Of a DNA stretch of 15,464 nucleotides, positions 6,478-13,128 are shown in pieces. The stretch comes from DATDSR01 sp038062165. GTDB taxonomy: Bacteria; Patescibacteriota; Minisyncoccia; Phycocordibacterales; DATDSR01. Numbering within the stretch: the first letter of the stretch is position 1; each line of letters starts with the position of its first letter. Position numbers and translations under genes: made by a program. Where the stretch lies: positions 1 through 15,464 of the forward strand of contig JBBTXQ010000043.1 in assembly GCA_038062165.1 (NCBI GenBank). Reading direction: 5' to 3'. The notes below the pieces were generated by a model that worked only from the letters and a program-made list of their open reading frames with translations, did no database searches and was not told the DNA's origin.

Positions 6478-6492
6478 AGTCCGGGTGAGTTG
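6478..6492 (+). repeat. Half-copy of the dispersed repeat (copy B) in a divergent promoter
   Basis: agtccgggtgagttg is identical over 15 bases to 1712-1726 of copy A. No hairpin or left arm accompanies it. It is flanked by ttaaca (6470-6475) and tgttaa (6493-6498), which are reverse complements, so the fragment sits symmetrically between the tyrS and penicillin-binding-protein promoters. Confidence 0.6.
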
Positions 6493-6501
6493 TGTTAAAA
6501 T
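6493..6501 (+). promoter_or_regulatory. Extended -10 promoter of the penicillin-binding protein gene
   Basis: tgtTAAAAT matches the TGn-extended -10 pattern with one hexamer mismatch. It ends 9 nt before the ATG at 6511. A TTAACA at 6470-6475 resembles a -35 but is 20 bp away. The same spacer must also drive tyrS leftwards; its -10 is less clear. Confidence 0.45.
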
Positions 6502-6510
6502 AGATTTCTT

Positions 6511-8673
6511 ATGACTCGAATGACACGAAGAACCAAGAAATTGCTGTTGCGTTTTGGGATTCTAATTATTTGCGTGGGCATCACGAGTGGTGGTCTTATT
6601 ATGCTTTGGGCGGCTAATCTTAAGATTCCTGATTTTAGTTCATTTGAAGAACGGCAAGTGGCACAGTCTACTAAATTCTACGACCACACCGGCGAAGTAC
6701 TCTTATACAACTTGGGTGAGAACTTGCGTCGCACAGTTGTGCCATCTGTCGAGATTAGTCGGCACATCAAGAACGCGACTGTGGCCATTGAAGATGCTGA
6801 ATTTTATGAACATAGGGGAATCAAGCCGACAGCAATTATCAGAGCTGGGTTGGCCAATCTTGCGGCAGGTCGCGCGGTGCAAGGCGGGTCGACTATTACC
6901 CAGCAAGTCGTTAAGAATTCGCTTTTAACACAAGAGAAGACGCTCTCACGCAAACTCAAAGAAGCAGTGCTCGCCCTCAAACTTGAACGAGTTATGCAAA
7001 AAGATGACATTCTTGCTCTCTATTTAAACGAATCGCCTTATGGTGGCAATATTTACGGAATAGAAGAAGCCAGCCAAATGTTCCTAGGCAAACCAGCTTC
7101 TGACGTCTCCCTTGCCGAGGCGGCGTACCTCGCTGCCCTACCCAATGCTCCAACTTATTACTCACCTTATGGCGACCACCGTGACAAATTAGAAGAGCGC
7201 AAAAATTTGGTCTTACGGCGTATGCAAGAACTGGACTTCATTTCCAAAAACGAAGCGGAGGAAGCCAAGAAAGAGACTGTTTCGTTCTTGCCCCAAGACA
7301 CATTTACAATCAAAGCGCCCCATTTTGTATTCTATGTGCGAGCCTATCTGGAAGAGAAATATGGCAAAGAGATGTTAGAACGTGGCGGACTTAAAATTAT
7401 CACAACACTGAACTGGGATTGGCAGAGAGAGACAGAAGAAGTGGTGGACGAGTTCGCCCCAACCAACGAAACCAACTTCAACGCTCACAATATGGGCGTA
7501 GTGGCTCTTGAACCAGGCACCGGCAAGATCAGAGTAATGGTTGGTTCACGTGATTATTTTGAAACCGAGAACGATGGTAACTATAATGTCACTCTGGCTC
7601 GTCGCCAACCAGGTTCATCTTTCAAACCAATAGTCTATGCCACGGCCTTCAAAGAAGGCTACACACCCGACACTATTGTTTTTGATCTACCCACTCAATT
7701 CCAAACTACTTGCAGTCCAATCGTGACACAAACAAGTGAAATAAGTACCGACCAAAATTGTTACGCCCCTGGCAATTATGACAACAAATTCCGTGGGCCG
7801 ATTACATTCAGAGATGCCTTGGCTCAATCTGTTAACATTCCGGCAATTGAGGTGCTCTATTTAACCGGTATACGCGACTCACTTTCAACCGCGCGCGATT
7901 TGGGCATCAGTACACTGGGCACAGCCAACAGATATGGCCTAACGCTCGTGCTCGGTGGTGGCGAGGTGATGCCACTTGAGATTACTAGCGCTTACGGTAC
8001 ATTTGCAAATGACGGCGTATATAACCCGACAGCGAGTATTGAACGCATCGAGGACGCGACTGGCAATGTGATTGAAGAATTCCAAAGCGCGCCGCGTAGG
8101 GCGCTTGAAAGTGAAGTGGCCAGATCCATTAGTGACGTGTTATCAGACAACAACGCGCGTGCTCCCGCCTTCGGTGCTAATTCTCCGCTATACTTCCCCA
8201 ATCGAGATGTGGCCGCAAAAACAGGAACAACGAATGATTATCGCGACATGTGGACTGTGGGTTATTCGCCTAATTTAGTTCTGGGTATTTGGGTTGGTAA
8301 TAACGATAACACAAGCATGGAGAAACGTGTGGCTGGCTTTGTTGTTGCTCCTATGTGGCGCAAAATCTTCGACCGTTTAAGTGTGGATCTTCCCGTTGAG
8401 AGATTCGGCAGGCCTTTCTATGCGTATAAAAATGATCCAGGCATCAAACCAATTCTAAGGGGTATCTGGTGGAACGGCACGGCAAGCACAACAAATCCTG
8501 AAGTACACTCGATTTTGCACTGGTTAGACAAGGATAGCCCCTTGGGACCAGCACCGATTAATCCGGAGAGTGATCCACAATATATCTTCTGGGAAACTCC
8601 AATTAGAGTTTGGCTCACTGGACAGAATCAGTTATCTCAAATCAACAATCTTAATACTATTATTAGCCAGTGA
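6511..8673 (+). CDS. Class A penicillin-binding protein (bifunctional transglycosylase/transpeptidase)
   Basis: This protein polymerises lipid II into glycan chains and crosslinks the peptides outside the membrane. It has 720 residues. The N-terminus has a basic stretch and one transmembrane anchor (about 11-33). The GT51 domain shows EDAEFYEHRG with catalytic E94, QGGSTITQQ (124-132), the RKLKE motif with E151, and ILALYLN (167-173). The transpeptidase domain has S369-S-F-K372, the S440-V-N442 motif and K570-T-G-T. The C-terminal 90 residues are Trp/Pro-rich and not assigned. ATG 6511 gives a usual N-in signal anchor. The gene stands alone, with its 3' end overlapping the convergent small gene by 42 bp. 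It belongs to the PBP1A/PBP1 group; I do not choose between pbpA, mrcA or ponA. Confidence 0.95.
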   Translation: MTRMTRRTKKLLLRFGILIICVGITSGGLIMLWAANLKIPDFSSFEERQVAQSTKFYDHTGEVLLYNLGENLRRTVVPSVEISRHIKNATVAIEDAEFYEHRGIKPTAIIRAGLANLAAGRAVQGGSTITQQVVKNSLLTQEKTLSRKLKEAVLALKLERVMQKDDILALYLNESPYGGNIYGIEEASQMFLGKPASDVSLAEAAYLAALPNAPTYYSPYGDHRDKLEERKNLVLRRMQELDFISKNEAEEAKKETVSFLPQDTFTIKAPHFVFYVRAYLEEKYGKEMLERGGLKIITTLNWDWQRETEEVVDEFAPTNETNFNAHNMGVVALEPGTGKIRVMVGSRDYFETENDGNYNVTLARRQPGSSFKPIVYATAFKEGYTPDTIVFDLPTQFQTTCSPIVTQTSEISTDQNCYAPGNYDNKFRGPITFRDALAQSVNIPAIEVLYLTGIRDSLSTARDLGISTLGTANRYGLTLVLGGGEVMPLEITSAYGTFANDGVYNPTASIERIEDATGNVIEEFQSAPRRALESEVARSISDVLSDNNARAPAFGANSPLYFPNRDVAAKTGTTNDYRDMWTVGYSPNLVLGIWVGNNDNTSMEKRVAGFVVAPMWRKIFDRLSVDLPVERFGRPFYAYKNDPGIKPILRGIWWNGTASTTNPEVHSILHWLDKDSPLGPAPINPESDPQYIFWETPIRVWLTGQNQLSQINNLNTIISQ

Positions 8674-8892
8674 TTGTAAACTGTTTAAGATTTTGGATTT
8701 TCTTAAATAAATTTCTGATTTGATTATACTATCTATTTCTAGATAGACCGTGCCATTTTTATATTTAATTGAAGTCGGTTCAATTCTAACGTCAATCTCT
8801 TTTTCTATTACTTCTGAAATCTTTTGTTTTAACTCACTCTCGTTATTTCCTAAATTTTTAAATTTATCTAAGAGTTTAGAGATATTGTCCAT
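8632..8892 (-). CDS. Small DciA/DUF721-like protein downstream of dnaN
   Basis: The 86-residue frame starts 3 nt after the dnaN stop and is surely co-transcribed with dnaN. The second half (about 44-86: NGTVYLEIDSIIKSEIYLRKSKILNSL...IKIVDLR) has the strand-helix-strand pattern of the KH-like domain in DUF721/DciA proteins, which load the replicative helicase DnaB in bacteria lacking DnaC or DnaI. The first half looks helical and charged. Position beside dnaA, dnaN and the probable origin suits such a role, but the similarity is weak and judged by eye. Its last 42 bases overlap the 3' end of the penicillin-binding protein gene on the other strand. Confidence 0.6.
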   Translation of the reverse strand: MDNISKLLDKFKNLGNNESELKQKISEVIEKEIDVRIEPTSIKYKNGTVYLEIDSIIKSEIYLRKSKILNSLQSLANNSIKIVDLR

Positions 8893-8895
8893 GGG

Positions 8896-10032
8896 TTATT
8901 GGTGTAGGGGCATCACAAGGTACAAGAATGACCTATCACCCACCGGACGTAGTAATATAGCCTTGTCCCGGCCATTGAATCCGAGGGTGAGTGAATCTTT
9001 GTTAATTGATTGAAAACACTCTGTTAAGTAGCGGGCATTAAGAGAGATCTCGAGCGCTTCACCCTCTATTGTGCCGTCCACCCTGACCGTACTCTCACCC
9101 GATTCAGCATTACGACTATGAATTTCAAAAAGTGAATCGTCGGGAATTATTTTTACAATTACCTGGTGGAACTTATCAGAAAACACAGAAGCTAAACGTA
9201 GAGATGCGAGTAGATCATTCTTAAGAATCACAGCTTGAGTAGTGAAAGATTTTGGAATTAGTCCGGAGTAAGCTGGAAATACGCCATCTACAACTCTCGA
9301 AGTCATATATATATCAGCTATCTGGAATGAAACTTGGTTCTTGTTGTAACTAACTTTCAGATCATCTTTAACATCCGTGAACACCCGTAAGACTTCTGTG
9401 GCATTTTTAAGTGGTAACAAGAATCCATTCTCATGACCTGGGATAATAATTGAATTCTTAGTAGCTACCCTTTTTTCAGCAAGCCTAAACGAGTCTGTGG
9501 CGACAAAGATCATATCTCCATCTTCTATCTTGATAGAAATACTCGCCAATTCTGGTTTTATGTCTGAAATTGAAGCGGAATAAATAACTGATTTTAGGCC
9601 ATTTATAAATATTTGAGTGTCAATATTTATATTACTTGTAATATCGTTTTTGTCTTTTGTTTTATTATCTAATTTAGGAATTTGTGGGAAATCCGTGCTT
9701 GGTTCAGCTGTTATTAATGCCGTACTTCCAGAAGAAGTGATTAAAAGGTTATTGTTTGTTTTCTCTAGACTTACTAAAGCTTGTTGTGGTAAATTACTTA
9801 ATAAATTTTCTAAAATTGTTCCCGAAATAATAATTGAATCATTACCCGTTACCTTACCTGGGACTTTAATTTCTATTCCTAAATCAAGATTGGTTGATTT
9901 TATAAAAATATTTTTATCTTTTGTCTCAATTAAAACCTTACTTAAAATAGATAAGGCTAGTTTCTTACCCGTTATATGTTCGGCTATATTAATTGCTTTA
10001 TATAAATTTTCTCTAATACATTCTATTTTCAT
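8896..10032 (-). CDS. dnaN: DNA polymerase III sliding clamp (beta subunit)
   Basis: The clamp tethers polymerase III to DNA as a ring-shaped dimer. The 378-residue length and three-domain pattern are normal. It begins MKIECIRENL, includes the SILSKVLIE block of domain 1 and an FPQIP segment near the end of domain 1, and ends in LYLVMPLHQ, a variant of the typical VMP(L/M) clamp terminus. ATG 10032 has no Shine-Dalgarno. The gene follows dnaA on the same strand after a 152-bp AT-rich spacer and leads into the DciA-like gene after 3 nt. Confidence 0.97.
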   Translation of the reverse strand: MKIECIRENLYKAINIAEHITGKKLALSILSKVLIETKDKNIFIKSTNLDLGIEIKVPGKVTGNDSIIISGTILENLLSNLPQQALVSLEKTNNNLLITSSGSTALITAEPSTDFPQIPKLDNKTKDKNDITSNINIDTQIFINGLKSVIYSASISDIKPELASISIKIEDGDMIFVATDSFRLAEKRVATKNSIIIPGHENGFLLPLKNATEVLRVFTDVKDDLKVSYNKNQVSFQIADIYMTSRVVDGVFPAYSGLIPKSFTTQAVILKNDLLASLRLASVFSDKFHQVIVKIIPDDSLFEIHSRNAESGESTVRVDGTIEGEALEISLNARYLTECFQSINKDSLTLGFNGRDKAILLRPVGDRSFLYLVMPLHQ

Positions 10033-10106
10033 ACTGTTTGCATCTTTAGTCTATATACCTATTATTTATATATAAATACTTATTACTAATACTATACTGT
10101 TGATTG

Positions 10107-10115
10107 TGTGGAAAA
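10107..10115 (-). promoter_or_regulatory. DnaA box 1
   Basis: On the minus strand it reads TTTTCCACA, which fits TTWTNCACA exactly. The context attgtgt is shared with box 2. Confidence 0.6.
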
Positions 10116-10159
10116 GTTAATTTTTACTATACAAATTTTCATATTTATTAAGAATTAAT

Positions 10160-10168
10160 TGTGTATAA
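10160..10168 (-). promoter_or_regulatory. DnaA box 2
   Basis: On the minus strand it reads TTATACACA, an exact fit to TTWTNCACA. It lies 16 bp beyond the dnaA stop codon. Confidence 0.6.
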
Positions 10169-10184
10169 GTTTAAAGTTATTAGA

Positions 10185-11558
10185 TTAAGCTGGACCATAA
10201 AGGAGTCCTTTAATTTGTTCCAACTCTTGTGTCAACAGGTTATCCCTTGTTAAATCCCCCTTAATCTTCTCATACGCGTGGATAACTGTGGTGTGATCAC
10301 GACCACCCATCTTTTGGCCAATATAAGGATATGAAGTGTGGAAGTCCTCACGCAATAAATACATCACAACTTGCCTCGGTTTAACCACCTCTTTCTTGCG
10401 TGTTTTCTGGTATAACTCACGTTCTTCGATATTGTAAAAATTAGCAATAGTTTTGATGACATCATTAATAGAAATAGTCTTTTGGGGTTTGATGTTATTT
10501 TTTATCAATAATTTAACCTCATTGATGGTTAAATCGCGTTTTTTAAGGCCACTCTGAATAAGCACGAGATTGAGCACCCCTTCGAGTTCGCGAATATTGT
10601 TCTGTACAACAGAGGCTACATACTCAATTATTTCTTCCGGAATAGAGAGTGTTTGGGCGCGTGTTTTAGAGCGTAAAATAGCCAATCTAGACTCATATTC
10701 AGGCGAAGATATGTCAGCTATCATTCCGCCCTCGAAACGTGATTTAAGGCGCTCTTCTATGCCCATTATGTGCTTGGGCGCCTTATCAGACGAGAAAATA
10801 ATTTGTTTATTATTATCATATAAAGTATTAAATAAGTGGAAAACCTCTTCTTGGGTTTTTTCTTTTCCAGACAAAAACTGGATATCATCCATCACAAGTA
10901 CATCATACTTGCGATATTTCTCTTTAAAGATATGAGCTTTGCTATTACGAATAGCATCCACGCATTCAATGGTGAACTTCTCGGCCGAAAGATAATAAAC
11001 TTTTTTATTCTTATCTACTTTTTTAAAATGATTGCCAATAGCTTGAATCAAGTGTGTCTTGCCTAAACCTGTGCCACCATAGATGAATAGTGGGTTATAA
11101 CTTATGCCCGGATTCTTAATAACAGCCTGCGAGGCGGCATAAGCAAGCTCATTAAACGCGCCCACAATAAATGTTTCAAAAGTATATTTAGGATTAAGGT
11201 TGTCTTCCTTGTCTATATAGAGTTCGTTTAATTCAAGCTGACCACCAGATACATGAGATTGAATATTTTCTGTTCTTAAGGGCTCTATCCCAGTACTTGA
11301 TTTGTGAATAATGTATTCAACTCCACGCACACTCTCCATGTTCTCGCGCAAAGATCTTAAAATCACAGAATGATATTTGTTTTGGAGCCAGTCGCGTACG
11401 AAGGTATTGGGCACAGCCAGATAAACTATCCCACTATCTAGTTTATGGATGCACGTATTTTTAAACCAAGTGACAAAATTTGCTTTGGAAACATCAATTT
11501 CAATATGTGACAGAGTGTCTTCCCAGAGCTTTCTATGATCAATTGTCACTATATTCAT
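10185..11558 (-). CDS. dnaA: Chromosomal replication initiator DnaA
   Basis: DnaA binds DnaA boxes as an ATP-dependent filament and opens the origin. The 457 residues show all four domains: the N-terminal KH-like domain I (about 1-85, with WFKNT), a short linker (about 90-120), the AAA+ core and the DNA-binding domain. The core has YNPLFIYGG then Walker A GGTGLGKT (161-168), Walker B VLVMDD (220-225) and an arginine finger in LKSRF (R274). Domain IV carries the DnaA signature GGRDHTTVIHA (418-428). ATG 11558 is preceded by a -10 box 9 nt away. It is divergent from rpmH and upstream of the probable origin and dnaN, the classical arrangement. Confidence 0.98.
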   Translation of the reverse strand: MNIVTIDHRKLWEDTLSHIEIDVSKANFVTWFKNTCIHKLDSGIVYLAVPNTFVRDWLQNKYHSVILRSLRENMESVRGVEYIIHKSSTGIEPLRTENIQSHVSGGQLELNELYIDKEDNLNPKYTFETFIVGAFNELAYAASQAVIKNPGISYNPLFIYGGTGLGKTHLIQAIGNHFKKVDKNKKVYYLSAEKFTIECVDAIRNSKAHIFKEKYRKYDVLVMDDIQFLSGKEKTQEEVFHLFNTLYDNNKQIIFSSDKAPKHIMGIEERLKSRFEGGMIADISSPEYESRLAILRSKTRAQTLSIPEEIIEYVASVVQNNIRELEGVLNLVLIQSGLKKRDLTINEVKLLIKNNIKPQKTISINDVIKTIANFYNIEERELYQKTRKKEVVKPRQVVMYLLREDFHTSYPYIGQKMGGRDHTTVIHAYEKIKGDLTRDNLLTQELEQIKGLLYGPA

Positions 11559-11567
11559 AGTTAGAAG

Positions 11568-11596
11568 AGTATAGGAGAAGGGTTACTGTGCGCAAC
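11568..11596 (-). promoter_or_regulatory. Promoter of dnaA
   Basis: On the minus strand, TATACT (11568-11573) lies 9 nt before the dnaA ATG. A GTTGCG/TTGCGC -35-like hexamer lies 16-17 bp further upstream. The predicted leader is about 2-3 nt. Confidence 0.45.
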
Positions 11597-11606
11597 TACT
11601 CCAATC

Positions 11607-11635
11607 TTGTGCATAAGATGGGGATAGTATACAAT
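11607..11635 (+). promoter_or_regulatory. Promoter of rpmH-rnpA-yidC with an overlapping DnaA box
   Basis: TTGTGC (11607-11612) and TACAAT (11630-11635, five of six consensus bases) are 17 bp apart. The -10 box ends 8 nt before the rpmH ATG. A consensus DnaA box (11608-11616, minus strand TTATGCACA) covers the -35 hexamer, so DnaA could occlude this promoter and perhaps influence the adjacent dnaA promoter as well. Confidence 0.5.
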
Positions 11636-11643
11636 AAGTCCGC

Positions 11644-11778
11644 ATGTCAGTAACATATCAACCCAAAAAACGCAAAAGAGGACGCAGTCACGGCTTTTTA
11701 AAAAGATCACGCAAACCCGGCGGTAGGGCCGTACTGTTGCGCAGGAGACGTAAGGGTCGCAAAAGACTTGCCCCATAA
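11644..11778 (+). CDS. rpmH: Ribosomal protein bL34
   Basis: This 44-residue, highly basic protein of the large ribosomal subunit begins MSVTYQPKKRKRGRSHGFL. It contains the family's S-x-GGR-x-VL pattern (RKPGGRAVLLRRRRKGRKRL) and ends in LAP. The length is normal. It is divergent from dnaA, as in most bacteria. Its end overlaps the rnpA start by 11 bp in another frame. No Shine-Dalgarno is present; the ATG is 8 nt after a -10 box, so the mRNA is probably leaderless. Confidence 0.95.
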   Translation: MSVTYQPKKRKRGRSHGFLKRSRKPGGRAVLLRRRRKGRKRLAP

Positions 11779-11977
11779 ATTCATATTTATCGTTTCTAAA
11801 AAGGTGGCCAAGACGGCTGTGGCCCGCAATAGGCTCAAGCGCAGGGCTAGAGCTATTGCCCGCGAACTTGCAAGTAAACTGCCAATACGCACGTACAAGA
11901 TCTATTTCAAATCAGGTGATAGTGAGTTAACATACAAGCAATTAAAGAATAAACTAAATGCTTTCTTCAATTTTTAA
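11768..11977 (+). CDS. rnpA: Ribonuclease P protein component, N-terminally shortened
   Basis: RnpA binds RNase P RNA and helps it process tRNA 5' ends. The signature KKVAKTAVARNRLKRRARAIARE (RNRxKR helix) is intact, and the following strand KIYFKSGDSELTYKQL fits the family. Only 69 residues can be translated from the sole start-like codon, TTG at 11768; typical RnpA has about 105-120, with an N-terminal helix and strand that are missing here. The frame stays open back to 11702, through rpmH, but no ATG, GTG or other TTG lies there. Either a compact RnpA is made from TTG, or translation begins within rpmH at a non-standard codon. It overlaps rpmH by 11 bp and yidC by 20 bp. Confidence 0.88.
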   Translation: MPHKFIFIVSKKVAKTAVARNRLKRRARAIARELASKLPIRTYKIYFKSGDSELTYKQLKNKLNAFFNF

Positions 11978-12689
11978 TACTCTCCTCTATCAACCATTTT
12001 ATAATGCCTTAGTATTCTTGACGGCTATTTTGCCCGGAGGTGATGTTGGCTTCGCTGTGATAGCGCTCACAATTGTAGTGCGCTTTATCTTAATGCCTCT
12101 TACCCACAAACAACTCCATACTCAAAGAAAAATGAAATTAGTTGAGGGTGAGATGTCCGTGATTAAGAAGAAATATGAAAACGACAAACAAGAGCAGACT
12201 AAACAAATGATGGAGCTCTATAAGAAGCACGGCATCAACCCCTTCTCTGGTTTCTTATTAATCTTTATCCAAATCCCGGTATTGCTCGCTCTCTATTTTG
12301 TATTTACTCGAGGTATCCCCTTCACTCCCGATAAACTCTACTCATTTATAAACTTACCTCCCGATATTAACTTCTTATTTTTGGGTTTGATAAATCTTTC
12401 AACCAAAAATTATATTCTTGCGATCTTAGTAGGTGTTAGCCAATATGTCCAAATTAAACTTTCTCTTCCTCCTATGGCGCCACGAGAATCTGGCGCCACC
12501 GCAAGCTTCGGCGAAGAGCTTGGCAGAAGCATGAGCACAAACATGCGTTATGTGATGCCGGTGATGATAGCTGTGATATCTGCAAGTTTTCCTTCAGTAG
12601 TAGCTCTCTATTGGCTAACCTCGAACATATTCGCCATCATCCACGAACTAATTGTCAGACGAAAAGCCAAAGAGATAATCAAGAGTTAA
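11958..12689 (+). CDS. yidC: Membrane protein insertase YidC/Oxa1, short form
   Basis: YidC inserts and folds inner-membrane proteins. The 243 residues correspond to the Oxa1/YidC2 core without the large periplasmic domain of Gram-negative YidC. The groove arginine is present (R42 in TIVVRFILMPL). A charged cytoplasmic helical hairpin follows (about 51-90, KMKLVEGEM...ELYKKHGINP). The later transmembrane segments lie near 97-117, 151-170 and 199-230. It has no recognisable lipoprotein signal. ATG 11958 lies inside the end of rnpA (20-bp overlap). The TAA stop is fused to the left end of the DUF559 element. Confidence 0.95.
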   Translation: MLSSIFNTLLYQPFYNALVFLTAILPGGDVGFAVIALTIVVRFILMPLTHKQLHTQRKMKLVEGEMSVIKKKYENDKQEQTKQMMELYKKHGINPFSGFLLIFIQIPVLLALYFVFTRGIPFTPDKLYSFINLPPDINFLFLGLINLSTKNYILAILVGVSQYVQIKLSLPPMAPRESGATASFGEELGRSMSTNMRYVMPVMIAVISASFPSVVALYWLTSNIFAIIHELIVRRKAKEIIKS

Positions 12690-12733
12690 CTCACCCGGAC
12701 TTCGTCTCGCCCTCTCTTGTCCTACAAGAGAGG
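12688..12733 (+). repeat. Left terminal repeat of the DUF559 element (copy C)
   Basis: It matches the reverse complement of copy A over its first ~32 bases with about three differences. The hairpin is cctctcttgt (12711-12720) with acaagagagg (12724-12733), loop cct. The loop and last stem pairs differ from copies A and D, but the substitutions are compensatory (stem end ta/ta versus gt/ac), which suggests selection for the stem. Confidence 0.75.
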
Positions 12734-13065
12734 TGAATGCGAGAGAGGACGGATGGCAAACTGTTTTCAACTTCCGAATTCTTGAATCTTAAAACTTTGA
12801 TCCCGGCTTCATTCAAGTAGTCATCGCGGTTGCGATCATATTCTTGTTCAATTTTTGTTTCGTGCTTCGAGCCATCGAGTTCGACTGCTAGTTTTGTGGC
12901 AGGACAATAGAAGTCAAGAATGTATGGACCAATGCTAAATTGCCTTACAAAGCGATATCTTCCTAGTTTCCTATTTCTGATATTAAGCCAGACAATCTGC
13001 TCGGTTTTAGTTTGGGATTTGCGTAAGTCCCTCCTTCTATTTTCAAGTTTCTTCCTATTCTTCAT
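12691..13065 (-). CDS. DUF559 (Vsr-like PD-(D/E)XK fold) endonuclease-domain protein inside the repeat element
   Basis: The sequence fits DUF559 (PF04480), related to the very-short-patch-repair nuclease fold. From ATG 13065 it has 124 residues: a basic helical start (LRKSQTKTEQIVWLNIRNRKLG), FVRQFSIGPYILDFYCP with D51, AVELDGSKH with E62, D64 and H68, an acidic helix EYDRNRDDYL, and a GIKVLRFKNSEV strand ending the domain near 110. A GTG at 13080 would add five residues. Residues 111-124 (LSCRTREGETKSG region) are encoded by the left terminal repeat and are probably not part of the fold. Substrate and partners are unknown. No methyltransferase or mismatch-repair gene is adjacent, so a Vsr repair role is not supported by context; a role in moving the repeat is speculative. 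Confidence 0.85.
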   Translation of the reverse strand: MKNRKKLENRRRDLRKSQTKTEQIVWLNIRNRKLGRYRFVRQFSIGPYILDFYCPATKLAVELDGSKHETKIEQEYDRNRDDYLNEAGIKVLRFKNSEVENSLPSVLSRIHLSCRTREGETKSG

Positions 13066-13078
13066 GTTCTTTTCTCTC

Positions 13079-13125
13079 ACCTCTCTTATTTATAAGAGAG
13101 GTCTAGACTTTAGTCAGGGTGAGTT
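13079..13125 (-). repeat. Right terminal repeat of the DUF559 element (copy D)
   Basis: The hairpin acctctctta (13079-13088) with taagagaggt (13093-13102) has the same ttta loop as copy A. It is followed by a diverged arm and gggtgagtt (13117-13125). The following gcttc is also found after copy A. It lies directly before the likely nuclease start codon at 13065 and would be part of any transcript that begins outside the element. Confidence 0.75.
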
Positions 13126-13128
13126 GCT

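Larger units (their letters stand above)
10050..10168. other. oriC: Candidate replication origin (oriC) between dnaA and dnaN
   Basis: This interval is strongly AT-rich and has no gene. It contains two DnaA boxes in the same orientation (10107-10115 and 10160-10168), whose starts are 53 bp apart, close to five helical turns. Next to the first box lies a perfect 14-bp AT palindrome (10064-10077), followed by a trinucleotide-like run tacttattactaatactata (10077-10096). That run resembles the DnaA-trio region that loads single-stranded-DNA-bound DnaA in other bacteria. Many bacteria have oriC in this gene interval. Two consensus boxes are few, so the call is moderate. Confidence 0.6.
12688..13125. 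mobile_element. 438-bp terminal-inverted-repeat element carrying a DUF559 endonuclease gene
   Basis: The element starts aactcaccc (12688) and ends gggtgagtt (13125). The terminal inverted repeats extend imperfectly about 46 bp inwards, and each contains a perfect 10-bp hairpin of the cctctctt family. The nuclease gene reads leftwards between the hairpins, and its stop codon is the TGA within the left end. Nuclease-free relatives occur at 1667-1725 and, as a fragment, at 6478-6492. The element fills the convergent gap completely: it begins in the yidC stop codon and ends 3 bp before the stop codon of the 515-residue gene. No clear target duplication is visible. Mobility is inferred from dispersal, inverted ends and the nuclease; no known transposase is present. 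Confidence 0.6.

Noticed and set aside
6461..6510. T-box riboswitch controlling tyrS
   Set aside because: The spacer is only 51 bp and has none of the T-box or specifier elements.
7000..7030. Ala in ILALYLN of the penicillin-binding protein as a lost catalytic Glu
   Set aside because: The two catalytic glutamates of GT51 are in EDxxF (E94) and RKxxE (E151), both present; the ILxxYLN motif allows variation here.
9617..10075. A 152-codon hydrophobic frame antisense to dnaN
   Set aside because: dnaN is clear on the opposite strand; the hydrophobic character comes from AT-rich antisense codons.
12691..13065. Vsr mismatch endonuclease or restriction enzyme
   Set aside because: No cytosine methyltransferase or other restriction-modification gene is nearby, and the gene is wholly enclosed by repeat ends.
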